In this document: positions 1 through 12,053 of the stretch, piece after piece | Layout: each line of letters begins with the position of its first letter | Position numbering within the stretch: position 1 is the stretch's first letter | From: Haberlea rhodopensis | Lineage: Eukaryota; Streptophyta; Magnoliopsida; Lamiales; Gesneriaceae | Assembly (NCBI GenBank): GCA_907163345.1 | Contig: CAJQUN010000060.1 | Location: 1,860,001 to 1,924,000 of the forward strand | DNA: 64,000 nucleotides | Direction: 5' to 3' | Translations under genes and position numbers: made by a program | Notes under the pieces: model-generated | The model's database searches: none | What the model was told of the DNA's origin: nothing | The model's input: the letters and a program-made list of their open reading frames with translations, nothing else

Positions 1-829
1 TGATATCGTCCCAATGATACTACCCTTAAAAACAACATCAGATGTTTATTTCGAAAATGTACGCTTAAGATTGTGAAAAATATATCAAGATATTATTTTG
101 TATTATCTTCAAATAAAGAGTAGCAAGGAACCTAATAGATACATAATCATTGAACCCAATTATTAATTAATTAAAGCTTTAGTCATTGGAAAAGAAAAAA
201 ATATTATGATCAATGTATGTTAATGCATGTGACTAAAATTATTAGCGCTTGAGATTAGGCTTTACAACACAATCTATCATCATTAGTGACACCTCCTCAA
301 CCCTAAAATATTATATTTGTATAATTAAGTGCTGATACATAGCACTTATCAATTGACACAGTTTCCTTTTAATTTTAAAAATAATATTTATATATGTACA
401 ATTAATATAATCCAAAATTAAATTCCCACTTGCTGCAATGTGGCATTAATTTTTAATATTAGGATAAAATACCAATATTTTGTACATTAAAATACCAATA
501 TTTTGTACATTAAAATAAATATTTTTATGGGGAAATCCTGCATAGATCTCCTGGCTTCAATTATTATTGTCATTAGCATAAAATAAGAATTAGCCAGGTG
601 AATTCAACAGTAGAAGTACTTAATAATGTGCTGACTCTCTGGGGAATCTTTCGACACAATTCAAATTAATTTACAAATCATTAAGTTTCTGATTGTTGAG
701 AAGAGTTGAGAAAAAAAACTCAAAGTTTATATTTGTTAAATCAAAGAGTTAGTGTTTTATGTCTAAATTATTTCGAAATTTGTAGTTTGATTTTTTTAGT
801 ATAATATAATCATAGCAAAATAATATACA

Positions 830-878
<49 letters not shown>

Positions 879-892
879 TTTTTAGAGACTAT
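1..892. other. AT-rich intergenic DNA with a TA microsatellite
   Basis: No gene is visible. A 23-bp unit containing ACCAATATTTTGTACATT occurs twice in tandem at about 470-516, and a TA dinucleotide run lies at about 833-874, just before the Athila-type LTR. Confidence 0.6.
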
Positions 893-2608
893 TGACAAGT
901 GTAATTTTTACACTTAATTTGATATAAGATTATGAACGTTTTTATAGTGATTCATGGATAATATTACTTGTTTTGATATATATTTGTATATTTCAGGAAT
1001 TTAGGTCCAAATGCATAAAAGTGGAGGTAATAAGCTATAATTGATGAAAAAGGACCAAACCAAGCAAACACGAAAAAGAAGGGACGGAATTACAAATTGT
1101 TGAATTTCAGTCAGGTGATCGATCGGTATTTTTGGGCGATCGATTGCCTCGGGGCAGAAACTTGTAGCGGTAGATCGGTAATCATTGGCGATCGATCGCC
1201 CGGGTGAAGAGTTTGAAAAATAAAAAAATCAGAATTGAAAGTTTGGTTCACGTATATTCATATTATTCAACGCACAACCGGATATTATCGAACAAGGAAG
1301 GAAATAAATCAGACTGAGATATATAGCAACACACGTGACATGAGACTTACGGAACTTTGTGAGGAGCAGAATTATAAGGTGATAGGACTTCACATAGACC
1401 AGGAGACGAGAATAAAAGGAGGAGCAGATATTATTATAAGAGAGACGTGAGCAATTTACGTAGAAAAAAAGAAGATAGCAAACGCATGGACGGATTCAAG
1501 AAGCGAAGTACGTGAGAAGAGAGGGGGACGAAAAGTTAACTACGTAGACTTCAGAAGTAAATATTTGAGAGAAAACTGAAGAAAAAAAGAGCAAGAATTC
1601 ACGTAAACATATTGGCATGAGCAGCAACGAGAGTTTACGGGATTCTTCACAGCAACTTTGAACGTACAAAAGACTATACGTAGAAGAAGTCACGTGAAAT
1701 TTTGGTGAAGATATTGACGTGATGAATAGCAGCAAGAGACGGAGTTACGGATCGACGATGCGAGTCAACATCGCTAGTTTATGCGTATTTCTAAACTTTG
1801 TTTGTTTCTATATGATTTCCTTATGCTTTTGATGTTGGAAAACATGATTTTGCATTTGATTTTGAATATGTTTCTAGGCTAAGTTTGTTGTAAAGATTTA
1901 GGGGATCATTTGTATGAACCCATAATTCAATTTTAATGTTTTTGATTGATTCTTATATTTCTAAGTGCATAGATTATTGTTCTTCATGCTTTTGAGTGTT
2001 TGGCCATCATTGAATGATAAATAATTGTAATTGAGATCGAGAGATAAAATTGTAATACGATATAATAAGTTATGCTGTGGATTTCAGACTGATATCGAGA
2101 GATGACGTCAAGTACACGTGTGATAGCTATAGAAATCTAATAATCGAAGGCTAGAAGTTTTCATAGATCGACTTACAATATTAATTGATCAATATGGATA
2201 TGAGAGTGGCTTATTGTAATGTTAGTATTAGATTTGTTATAGCCGGACCAAGGTATAACAAGTGCATTAGGAAAACTCTTCACCTTAGAACGTTTGAATT
2301 CAATTCTTAACTAATAAGCGAATTATGGGGAATTACATGGGTGAACCGAAAGTCTTGATAATTGTCTCTATTGATTCTAATCTTATTCGTTCTTGTTTGT
2401 TTGGGTTAATTATTGAGTTAATTCGTCACTTTAGTTAATTAATCATAACCATTTTGCGTAGGCTAAATATAGTTAAACTAGTATAGTTTGGTACTTATTT
2501 CCTAGTCCTCCTGGGTTCGACACTTACTTTTCATATCATTATACTCATCGTGCACTTGCGGTACGCAATCGCTCCACTCAAAAATACTATTTAAAATAAT
2601 AGCGATCA
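893..2608 (+). repeat. 5' LTR of the Athila-type element
   Basis: It runs TG to CA, about 1716 bp. It carries GATCGATCG motifs at about 1117-1200 and the segment GAGAGGGGGAC near 1519, which is a 23-G run in the partner LTR. Short open frames inside it are LTR sequence, not genes. Confidence 0.85.
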
Positions 2609-2614
2609 AGTTTT

Positions 2615-2631
2615 TGGCACCGTTGATGGGG
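2615..2631 (+). other. Primer-binding site of the Athila-type element
   Basis: TGGCACCGTTGATGGGG lies 6 bp after the LTR end. It resembles the Athila site (TGGCGCCGTTGCCGGGG), which I recall as matching the 3' end of tRNA-Asp; three positions differ. Confidence 0.7.
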
Positions 2632-2771
2632 ACTAGTTTTAATAATATCAAACGAGATTAGTTGACTGTAGTTTAGTCATTTTGTTTAATTTTTGATTTT
2701 TTCTTCCCTATCTCCACCATTCTACTGTTTGTTTCTTGTGTGGGTCTTTACATGTTTTTATCTCTTGGTGC

Positions 2772-4195
2772 ATGCTAAGGAGTAGCAAGCCTACACTTGA
2801 GCCTTTTTACCCCGAGATCGAACGCACTTGTCAAAGGAGGCTAAGGCAAGCAAGAGCACTAAGGGCGAATAACGAGGAGATTCCAGTACCACCAGTTGCT
2901 AGATCACTCATGGACTATGCACACCCTTCATTCCATGGATCACTGTCTAGTATCACGAGACCAACCATCCAGGTTACAATTTTGAGATCAACCATGCTAT
3001 CATACAGATTATCCAACATTCTGTCCAGTTTGGGGGAGCAGCTACTGATGATCCCAACGCCCACATCTCCAACTTCTTGGAGATTTGTGATACCTTTAAA
3101 CATAATGGCGTTACTGACGACGCCATCAGGCTACGTTTGTTTACTTTCTCTTTATGTGATAAAGCTAAATCTTGGTTACAATCATTGCCTGATGGTTCTA
3201 TTACCACGTGGGATGGGATGTCACATTGTTCTTGTCAAAGTTCTTTCCACCATCCAAAATGGCCAAATTGTGCAATGATATCACGACTTTTGCCCAATAC
3301 GATCCCGAAACACTATACGAGGCTTGGGAGCGCTTCAAAGATCTATTGCGGAGATGCCCACATCATGGCATCCCTATCTGGTTGCAGTTACAAACGTTTT
3401 ATAATGGTTTATTTGCTGATAACCATTCTATGATTGATGCAGCATCAGGAGGTACTGTGATGAGAAAGACGCCCGAGGAAGCTTATACACTGTTGGAGGA
3501 GATGGCTGCGAGTAGCTGTCAATGGCAGTCCAAAAGTAATGTGCAAAAGAAGCAAGCCGAATTGCATCAAGTGAGTGAAGCCACTACCCTAGCTGCCCAG
3601 TTGGAAGCGCTGAACACGAAGATTAACTATTGGAGCATGCACGCAATGCAAGTTCAAGCTGTTAAATGCGAGCTTTGTCAAGGAGGACATCCGAGCACGG
3701 AATGCCAATTAGGTAACCCTTTCGTTGCTGTTAACTTTGTAGGGAACCGACCACCACCGACCTACCCCCTGCCCAAATATGCACAATGCGGGGCCGAGGA
3801 ACTATCCCCAACCACCACCGGAGTATACACCAAAGCCAAGCATGGAGAATCTACTAACCAAGTTCATATCGTCAGCTGAAACAAGGATGAACAATCACGA
3901 GGCGTCGATAAAGAACTTGAAAGTTCAAGTGGGACAGCTAGCAAAAATCGTAGTCGGACGAGCACAAGGATCACTATCTAGTGACACTGAGACAAACCCT
4001 AGGGAGCAAGTCCATGCCATCACGTTGAGGAGCGGAAAGGAGGTCGCTGAGAAGAATGATGTACAAGTTGAGTTAAAAAGGCGCCGAGGACATCAAGCAA
4101 TAAAAGGATCAAACATGCGTGTTGTTTTTGGTTTGTTTTTGTTTTTGGTGAGACTCCATGCGTGCTGTGATCTGTCCAACACTATACCCCATTAG
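2772..4195 (+). pseudogene. Athila-type gag, frameshifted
   Basis: This is the structural polyprotein gene of the retroelement. It starts near 2772 (MLRSSKPTLEPF) and contains the retrotransposon gag domain: EICDTFKHNGVTDDAIRLRL, then YEAWERFKDLLRRCP, then TPEEAYTLLEEMA. The end resembles the gag-protease border (EQVHAITLRSGKEV, near 4010). The readable frame changes near 2970, 3220 and 3790, so no full product can be made. Similarity stops around 4070, where pol should follow; that is the likely deletion junction. The gag identity is clear; the exact breakpoints are read by eye. Confidence 0.8.
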
Positions 4196-5516
4196 CTGAT
4201 GTGGAATTGGACAACGATCACTGACGGTTGTCAAAGGTAAATGCTTTGTCTTATTTTTCATGCCTATTACATTGAAGACAATGCATGAATTAAGTTTGGG
4301 GGGTAGTGCATTACTGTGTCATGGTTTTTTTTGGAATTGTATTGTTCTTTGAGCACCAACAAATTTTTTCTTGAAAATGAGTTCAATTAGTAAGAAAAGA
4401 ATGAATCAAGTAGTGGTCTCTATTCCATGAGGATATTAATCTCATAGTGCATGTCAACTTGAGTTTTGGTAATTGTAAAACTTGTTTGTGAATATCCTGT
4501 TTTGAGTTAGCATGTCAAATATGAAGGATATTTCGAGCACATCTGAGTCATAATCTTGTGAATTGCATTTGTAGTAGTGAAAATCTTTGTGAACGTGAGA
4601 ATTGTTTTGAGCATCTTAGAGTACCTTAGAACATATTTGATGATGACACTTTGATGCGAAATTTTATAGTTATGAACTTGACATGTAAATGATTTGGGCA
4701 ATCTTTGGACCGTTTGAGTCTTTCAAGCTTACCATTGTATATATCAATCTCTAGTGTCCCATTTTGAGCCTAATTGAAAAATAATAGAGTCAACATATTA
4801 TTAGCCCACATTCAACAAATTTCTTTGGTAACTCATTATACCCACCTATATGAGCCTAAATTGAAAAATATTTATCATTATCTAAAGGGAGTATAAATCT
4901 CATTAGATGCACATGAATTGCTATATTTTTTGATGAGCTATTGTTGAAAAATTGACGAATGAGAAAAGAAAGAGCCTTGAAAAATAAAATAAAAAATCTA
5001 ATTAAGTCCCAAAGTGCCCAAGACTATAAAAGAAAAAGAATAGAAGCTCAAGTTGTGCTAAAAATTTGAACTTTTACATGATTATACTCTCTTCTTTGTG
5101 ATCATCTTACCTTTTCTTTGAAGCCAACACCTAGGCCTAACATTACAAACTTAAAAAGTTCTTTTGATCCAAGTCTAGCGAGTAACTACATTAGTGGAGA
5201 AGTTGTTTTGAAATAGGCCTATGGAATGATCAACGATAATCTTAATTTTCATTGACTAGCGTGATTTGATCTATGAAATTTGCATGGAACTTGAAAATGA
5301 CGATAGCACACGCACGTTCTGATTTGGAGACATGTTGCTCGATTTAAGAGAAAACACGACTTGTTAAAGATTTTGGATTAACTCTTGGTTGTTTGTAAGT
5401 AAGATGTCTGAGTTAACTGAATGACTGCGAATTGGTTCATTTGAATCTTCAATGTTGAAGTCTACTTTTTGATCTTATTTCTTGCTCGAGACGATCAAGT
5501 TTAAGTTTGGGGGAGT
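4196..5516 (+). other. Non-coding interior of the Athila-type element
   Basis: No coding domain is visible. A TTAAGTTTGGGGGG tract occurs at about 4290-4303 and a similar one, the polypurine primer, at about 5501-5515. Athila elements often have a long non-coding stretch before the 3' LTR, and this is probably that stretch. Confidence 0.65.
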
Positions 5517-7295
5517 TGATAAGTGTGATTTTTACACTTAATTTGATATAAGATTATGGGCGTTTTTTAGTGATTCCTGGAAAATATTACGCATTTTGGT
5601 ATATATTTGTATATTTCAGGAATCTAGGACCAAATGCATAAAAGTGAGGGAAATAAGCTATAACTGATGAAAAAAGACCAAACCGAGCAAACACAGAAAA
5701 GAGGTGACGGAATTGCAAATTGTTGAATTTCAGTCAAACGATCGATCGGAACTTTCAGAAGATCGATCGCCTCGGACCAGTACACATTCGCAAGCGATCG
5801 GTATTTTTGGGCGATCAATCGCCTCGGGGCAGAAACTTGTAGCGATCGATCGGTAATCATTGGCGATCGAAAGCACGGGTGAAGAGTTTGAAAAATAAAA
5901 AATCATAATTGAAAGTTCGGTTCCCGCATATTCATATTATTCAACGCACAACCGGATATTATCGAACAATGAAGGAAATAAATCGGACTGGGATATACAG
6001 CAACACACGTGACATGAGATGTACAGGACTTTGTGAAGGAACAAAATTATAAGGTGATAGGACTTCACGTAGACTAGGAGACGAGAATAAAAAGAGGAGC
6101 AGATATTATTATAAGAGATACATGAGCAATTTACGTAGAAAAAAAGAAGATAGCAAACACGCGGCCGGATTCAAGAAGCGAAGTACGTGAGAAGAGGGGG
6201 GGGGGGGGGGGGGGGGGGTGAAAGATAATTGCGTAGACTTCAGATGTAAATATTTGAGAGAAAACAGAATAAAAAAAGAGCAAGAATTCACGTAAACATA
6301 TTGACGTAAGCATCAACGAGAGTTTACGGGATTCTTCGCAGCAACATTGAACGTACATAAGGCTATACGTAGAAGAAGTCTTGGTGAAGATATTGACGTG
6401 AAGAGCAGAAGCAAGAGACGGAGTTACGGATCGATGACACGAGTCAACATCGCTAGTTTATGCGTATTTTTAAACTTTGTTTGTTTCTATTTGATTCTTA
6501 TGCTTTTGATGTTGGAAAACATGATTTCCATTTGATTTTGAATATGTTTCTACACTAAGTTTGTTGTCAAGATTTAGGGGATCATTTGTATGAACCCATA
6601 ATTTAATTTTAATGTTTTTGATTGATTCTTATATTTCTAAGTGCATAAATTGTTGTTCTTTATGCTTTTGAGGGTTTGACCATCTTTGAATGATAATTAA
6701 TTGTAATTGAGTTCGAGGGATAAAATTGCAATATGATATAACAATTTATGCTGTGGATTTCAGACTGATATCAAGAGATGACGTCAAATACACGTGTGAT
6801 AGTTATAGATATCTAGTAATCGAATGCTAGAAGTTTTCATAGATCGACTTACAATATTAATTGATCAATAAGGATACGAGGGTGGCTTATTGTAACGTTA
6901 GTATTAGATTTGTTATAGCCGAACCAAGTTATAACAAGTGCATTAGGAAAACTCGTCACCTTAGTACATTTGAATTCAATTCTTAACTAATAGGCGAATT
7001 ATTGGGGATTACATTGGTGAACTGAAAGTCTTGATAATTGTCTCTATTGATTCTAATCTTATTCGTTCTTGTTTGTTTGGGTAAATTATTGAGTTAATTC
7101 GTCATTTTAGTTAATTAATCATAACCATTTTTTGTAGGCTAAATATAGTTAAACTAGTGGAGTTTGGTACTTATTTCCTAGTCCTCGTGGGTTCGACACT
7201 CGTACTTTTCATATCATTATACTAAAACTTGACACCGTGCACTTGCGGTACGCAATCGCTACACTCGAAAATACTGTTTAAAATAATAGCTATCA
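5517..7295 (+). repeat. 3' LTR of the Athila-type element, with a 23-G run
   Basis: About 1779 bp, TG to CA. Relative to the 5' LTR it has about 60 extra bases of GATCGATCG-bearing sequence at about 5738-5803 and a G run at 6196-6218 where the partner has only GAGGGGGAC. The extra block probably reflects a deletion in the 5' copy between GATCGATCG repeats. Confidence 0.85.
6196..6218. repeat. 23-base G homopolymer inside the Athila-type 3' LTR
   Basis: The 5' LTR has GAGAGGGGGACG at the matching place (about 1519), so the run grew, or was misread, after insertion of the element. Confidence 0.95.
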
Positions 7296-8470
7296 ATTAT
7301 ATGTTACTGCTTTTTTCTGAGTGATGTTGAGGTTGAATCAATTTTTTGTGACAAACACGACTCAAATTTTAGTTTGTCCAAAATGAGTATGAGCTAGATC
7401 CACATATCATATATTACTGAGTTTTGGAGACGGTGGGAGCAGGGATTTCGAAAAGGAACATGGTCACGATTTGTCCAACTGATGAAAAGGGATAAAATAT
7501 TTAATGATTTTTTAAATTATAGTTTTTTATGGGATAGATAATTTTTTGTTAACTGTTATAGAATCACAAATAGTTATTGAATTTTTATAAACTCTTGTAT
7601 ATGATTTTAGATATTCATAACGATGACATTTGAACCAACTAATTTAGTGAATAACTTGTTTCTCATGTGAACTTTTTAATACTATAAAACATCCTTTTCT
7701 ACAAAATGTGTAAAAAACAAAAGTTCATGTGCTATTTTTTTATTAATAATAGTTGTTATGTAAATATTTATTTAAAATGATATATATTTGATCAGGACTT
7801 TATATTATAAAAATGGAGAGAAATGTTTGTACTAAAAAATTCTATAAAAATCACTTGAAATCTATTGAAATTTTACATATTTAAAATTTTTTTATATAGT
7901 TTTAAAAGTTAAGATTGAATATTAACGGATATTTTATAATTATAAAAAAGTCTATTTTTGATACCAATACACGTGTCCTTGTAATCCTACTGCTTTTTGA
8001 ACTACCATTACTCTGTCTTGATATATTTCAGGAGCAAATTTTCGTAGAACAGCGAATATACTTGAAAATCTATGGGAGCATATGGATTTGTCGACAAAGA
8101 AGGATCAAATTTCTCCACTAAAAAAATCTCAACAGAGTTGGACACCATTAGTATCGAAGTATGAAGAGAGAGGAATAAAACATAGAATAGTCGTTTTCCT
8201 CCTCAAAAAATATACTACTCCACTATCGAACAATCGATAAAAATCCAAAGAACGAAAAAGTTTTGTATATAATGAAAGGGGCAACAGTGTCAGCATAGCG
8301 TGCCCAATACTGTAAATTGAAGAGATTGAGTAGTCCTGATTGGATATAGGCGAAAAGGAGGCCACCTCACTTTACAGTTTACAGTAACAGATGCGAATAA
8401 ATAAAGGAGTAGAAAAGCAATCTTTTCACTTCGGAGTGTGTGTATATATATATTTGTGTGTCTCGGAAAA
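7296..8470. other. Intergenic DNA and likely promoter side of the NPY-like gene
   Basis: AT-rich, with no coding potential that I trust. A TATATATATA stretch at about 8443-8452 is a reasonable core-promoter candidate for the gene that follows, but nothing proves it. Confidence 0.4.
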
Positions 8471-9485
8471 TGGGTAATTTGATTCTTGATATTAAAAGTA
8501 GAAGGAGGGGAGAAAAAAGAAGGAGCGAGTCTTGGGGCAGTGGTGCTGATTCGCAAGAGATATATAAACTGTGGGAACATTCTTAGCTTGGCCTTTTGTG
8601 TAACATGGTGTTGCGGTGGTGGCCGGCATCGTTTCCAGACAGTGCATATGTTTTTTTTCCATTGGTTTCTGATAGTGGGTTTCCCTTTTCTTTGCTCGTA
8701 CAGCATTGATTTGCTTCATTGAGAATCTTTGTATGGAGGTGAGTTCTGTTGAATACAGGGTTACCACATGTTTCTACTTTTTCCTTCAATATCTTTTCAG
8801 GGGTGTCGAAATTTTGGTACTTCAATGCAGATGGGGTTTTCGGGTTTTAGTCAGAAGATTGTATTTCTTGATAGAAGTATGATAAAGATGTACCTTACTG
8901 ATTTTATTCCATTTTCTACATTGGGGATCTACTTTCTTTAATGAATGGATTCTTTTTATTTTTATCTAATTACTGCTGTTTATGTTCGTTCTTGTTTCTT
9001 GCAACTTGGATGATCATGTGGTGTATTATCATCTTTCATTGTTTGGGAATTAAATTTAGTTTCTTTAAACGTTGGAATTTCAGAGAACAAATATGTTGGT
9101 TCTAGTGCTTGTTTGTTCTTATGCTTCGGTACATTCCAAATAAGCTGCGACTTTGATGGTTGTCTTCCACTAATATCGAGATTATGTTGGCTTTTTCAGG
9201 TGTCCATTACTCCTTTGGTGAAAGGAAAATCTTTCCGAGTAATATGGTTTCTTGGCCTTGACTTTGAAAAAAAATAACTTGAGATTATCTAATGTACTCA
9301 GAATAAAGAGTATATAGTTTCGGAGGTATACCAAGGTTGTTGCACTTGGGTATTCCTTTTCTGTTTTCTTTTGGGGCTTCCCTGTTCTTGTTTTTCAACT
9401 TCATTTTTGAGGTGTGAGTGCTTGCAGAGAAGTTGGGAATTTGGAGCTCAGATTCTTGAAGGTGAACGGAAATTAGGCTGCTAAT

Positions 9486-12053
9486 ATGAAGTTTATGAAG
9501 CTTGGATCCAAGCCTGATCAGTTTCAAACTGATGGGGACAATATCAGGTTTAGCCAAATTTCTTGAAATGCTGCAGTTTTACTGTGGAATTTGTTTATCA
9601 TGTGTTTTATTTTATTTTCCCAATATTTTATCGATTCTCTATTTAGTATGGTTAGGTTTGGCTATGTTGTTAAGTTGAGATTTAAATGTATTATTTGTCA
9701 TTAAATTATTTATTTCTCCTTGCTGTTTTTTCTTGTGAAAATTTGGACTTGAGAGCCTCAGAATTTCAAGCTGACAATGCGTTATGAGAGGACAGGAATT
9801 GCATTATATTCTTGTGCTTGATTTTGGTTGTTTTTAATCAATTTTGTATTCTGAAAGCCATTCTTCAATCCAAAGTACGATATGCCAAGAGCAATTGTAG
9901 GAATTTTGTTCTCAATATGACAGTTAGAAGCATCTGTTTTTCAGGTATGTGGCTACAGAATTGGCTACTGATGTTGTCATTAGTGTTGGAGATGCCAAGT
10001 TTTATCTCCACAAGGTATAATCCATCTCTTCGTAGAATAAATATCTTCTATGCATCAATAAATGCAGTGCTTTTCTGATATTTATCTCAAGTTTGCACTT
10101 CTGTATTGTATAGTTTCCTCTTCTTTCCAAGAGCTCTCACCTTCAGAAGCTCGTATCCAGTACAAGCGATGAAACAATTTATGAAATTGACATCCACGAT
10201 ATTCCAGGCGGACCTGCTGCTTTTGAAATTTGTGCAAAGTTTTGTTATGGCATGGTTGTAACACTAAATGCATATAATGTCGTATCAGCACTCTGTGCAG
10301 CAGAGTATCTGGAAATGTTCGAGATCGTTGAAAAAGGGAATCTTGTTTACAAGATCGATGTTTTTCTAACTTCCAGCATTCTCCGGAGCTGGAAAGACTC
10401 GATCATCGCACTTCAGACAACCAAATCTCTTCTTCCATGGTCTGAGGAATTGAAAATTGTTACCCGCTGCTCAGATTCGATAGCTAATAAAGCTTCAACC
10501 GACCCTTCAAAAGTTGACTTTTCATATGCTTTTAATAGTAAGAAACTCCTGTCCGAAAATGAGATCAGCCCACATTGGAATGGTTTGAAAAAACAGCAAA
10601 CCGTGCCGAAAGACTGGTGGATGGAAGACCTCTGTAAGCTTCATATAGATTTATATAAGCGAGTTGTAACTATTATTAACGCCAAAGGAAAAATATCCGC
10701 AGCTGGAATCGGAGAATCACTAAAAGCATATGTTTTAAGAAGGGTACCAGGTTTCAATAAGAGCGTTATTCAAGGAGGCGATACCTTGAAATACCGATAC
10801 TTGGTTGATACCATTATATGGTTGCTTCCCTTGGAGAAAAAATCCGTCTCTTGCAGTTTTTTGCTCAAGTTATTACACATGTCTATAGAGGTAAATTGTG
10901 GAGAAACGGGAAGACTTGAGCTGACACAGAGAATTGCATGCCAACTTGAAGAAGCATCTGTTGCTGATTTTCTAGCTTGTTCTCCACGTGGTGAGACGAC
11001 CCCATATGACATAAATGTAGTGCAAGAGTTAGTTGAAAAGTTTGTAATGCTAGAACATAGCTCGCAGAACCATTTTACCAGTGATCATAAATTCCCGGAG
11101 ACATGTATCGGATGTAACTCAGATGCATCAAAGATGATGGTGGCCAGATTAGTCGATGGCTATATGGCCGAAGCTGCCAAAGATTCGTCATTGTCATTGT
11201 CCAGATTTGTCAATCTTTTTGAAATTGTTTCGAGCTTTCCAAGATCAACCCATGATGGAATATATCGTGCTATTGACATATTCATGAAGGTTTATTTCTA
11301 CAATCCTCTTTACTATCTGTTTTTCTCAATTGTCCTTAAGTGCAGGTGCGAATCAAAGAATTCGAGTGAGACTTGAATAGGGGATGAGATGGGAAAGCTA
11401 AATATATTTTGGGGTGGTCGGATCTAGAAGTTTTAGAAATTACACAATAGATTATAATAATTTTTTTGTATGAGACGGTCCTGGTTTAGGAGACTAATCC
11501 GTATATCTTGTTACAGGAACACCCGGGGTTGAGCAAAAGTGAGAAAAAGAAAATTTGCAGGTTAATGGACTGCAAGAAACTATCAACAGACGCGTGTGCG
11601 CATGCTGTGCAAAATGAGAAGCTTCCTCTTCGAATAGTTGTGCAGGTTCTTTTCTTTGAGCAAGCCAGAGCGGCAGGAGCTTCTGGCAGGAGCAGAACAC
11701 CCGATTTACCAGGCTCTAGTAGGACTTTGCTCCCTGGCAGATCATACGGGAGCTCTAGATCTGCAACAACCAACACAGACGAGGATTGGGATGGTGACCA
11801 GATTACAAAAGAACTCAAGGCTCTAAAGTTGAGAGACATCGGAGGAACCAGGAGCGAAAGTGGGCCAAGTAACGGTATAAATGCAGAAACAAATGCTGCA
11901 AAGAAAGTGAAAAGGATATTTTCGAGACTCTGGGCGAACAAAGACAGTCAAGGCGAGAACAGTAGCTCGGATACGTCAGAGAGCATTGCATCCACGAGTG
12001 TCGAAGAGAGAAGATCGACCTCTTCAAGAAGTAGGAGACATCCCTCGTCTTAA
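9486..12053 (+). CDS. NPY-type BTB/POZ and NPH3 domain protein
   Basis: NPY (NAKED PINS IN YUC) proteins are plant BTB/NPH3 proteins that act with AGC kinases and PIN proteins in auxin-driven organ formation. Exons 9486-9547, 9945-10014, 10114-11289 and 11517-12053 all have GT-AG borders and join in frame to 614 residues. The N-terminus MKFMKLGSKPDQFQTDGDN is the NPY-type start. The BTB fold follows (VISVGDAKFYLHKFPLLS and DIPGGPAAFEICAKFCYG). The NPH3 domain runs from about residue 211 (DWWMEDLCKLHIDLYKR) through YRAIDIFMKEHPGLSKSEKK to about 465. A Ser-rich tail contains KRIFSRLW and ends RRHPSS. A 5'UTR intron of about 8739-9427 (GTGAGT donor, TTGCAG acceptor) is likely. The closest Arabidopsis relatives by memory are NPY3/NPY4; the exact orthologue is not proven. 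Confidence 0.92.

Larger units (their letters stand above)
893..7295 (+). mobile_element. Athila-type Ty3/gypsy element lacking pol
   Basis: Two similar direct repeats (893-2608 and 5517-7295) begin TGAYAAGTGTRATTTTTACAC and end in ATCA, enclosing a 2.9-kb interior. The 5' LTR is followed by a primer-binding site, and the 3' LTR is preceded by a purine tract containing TTTGGGGGAG. Flanking 5-mers are ACTAT (888-892) and ATTAT (7296-7300), a one-mismatch target duplication. The interior has only a frameshifted gag and then non-coding DNA; protease, reverse transcriptase, RNase H and integrase are absent. It therefore cannot move alone. The Athila assignment rests on the primer site, the gag type and the TTTGGGGG tract (family knowledge). 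Confidence 0.85.

Noticed and set aside
1235..1735. Open frames inside the Athila-type LTRs (also 5624-6535)
   Set aside because: They lie in LTR sequence, occur in shifted form in both LTRs, and show no domain.
2511..2525. GGTTCGAC box resembling a tRNA B box (also near 7190)
   Set aside because: It is part of both LTRs; no cloverleaf or A box could be drawn.
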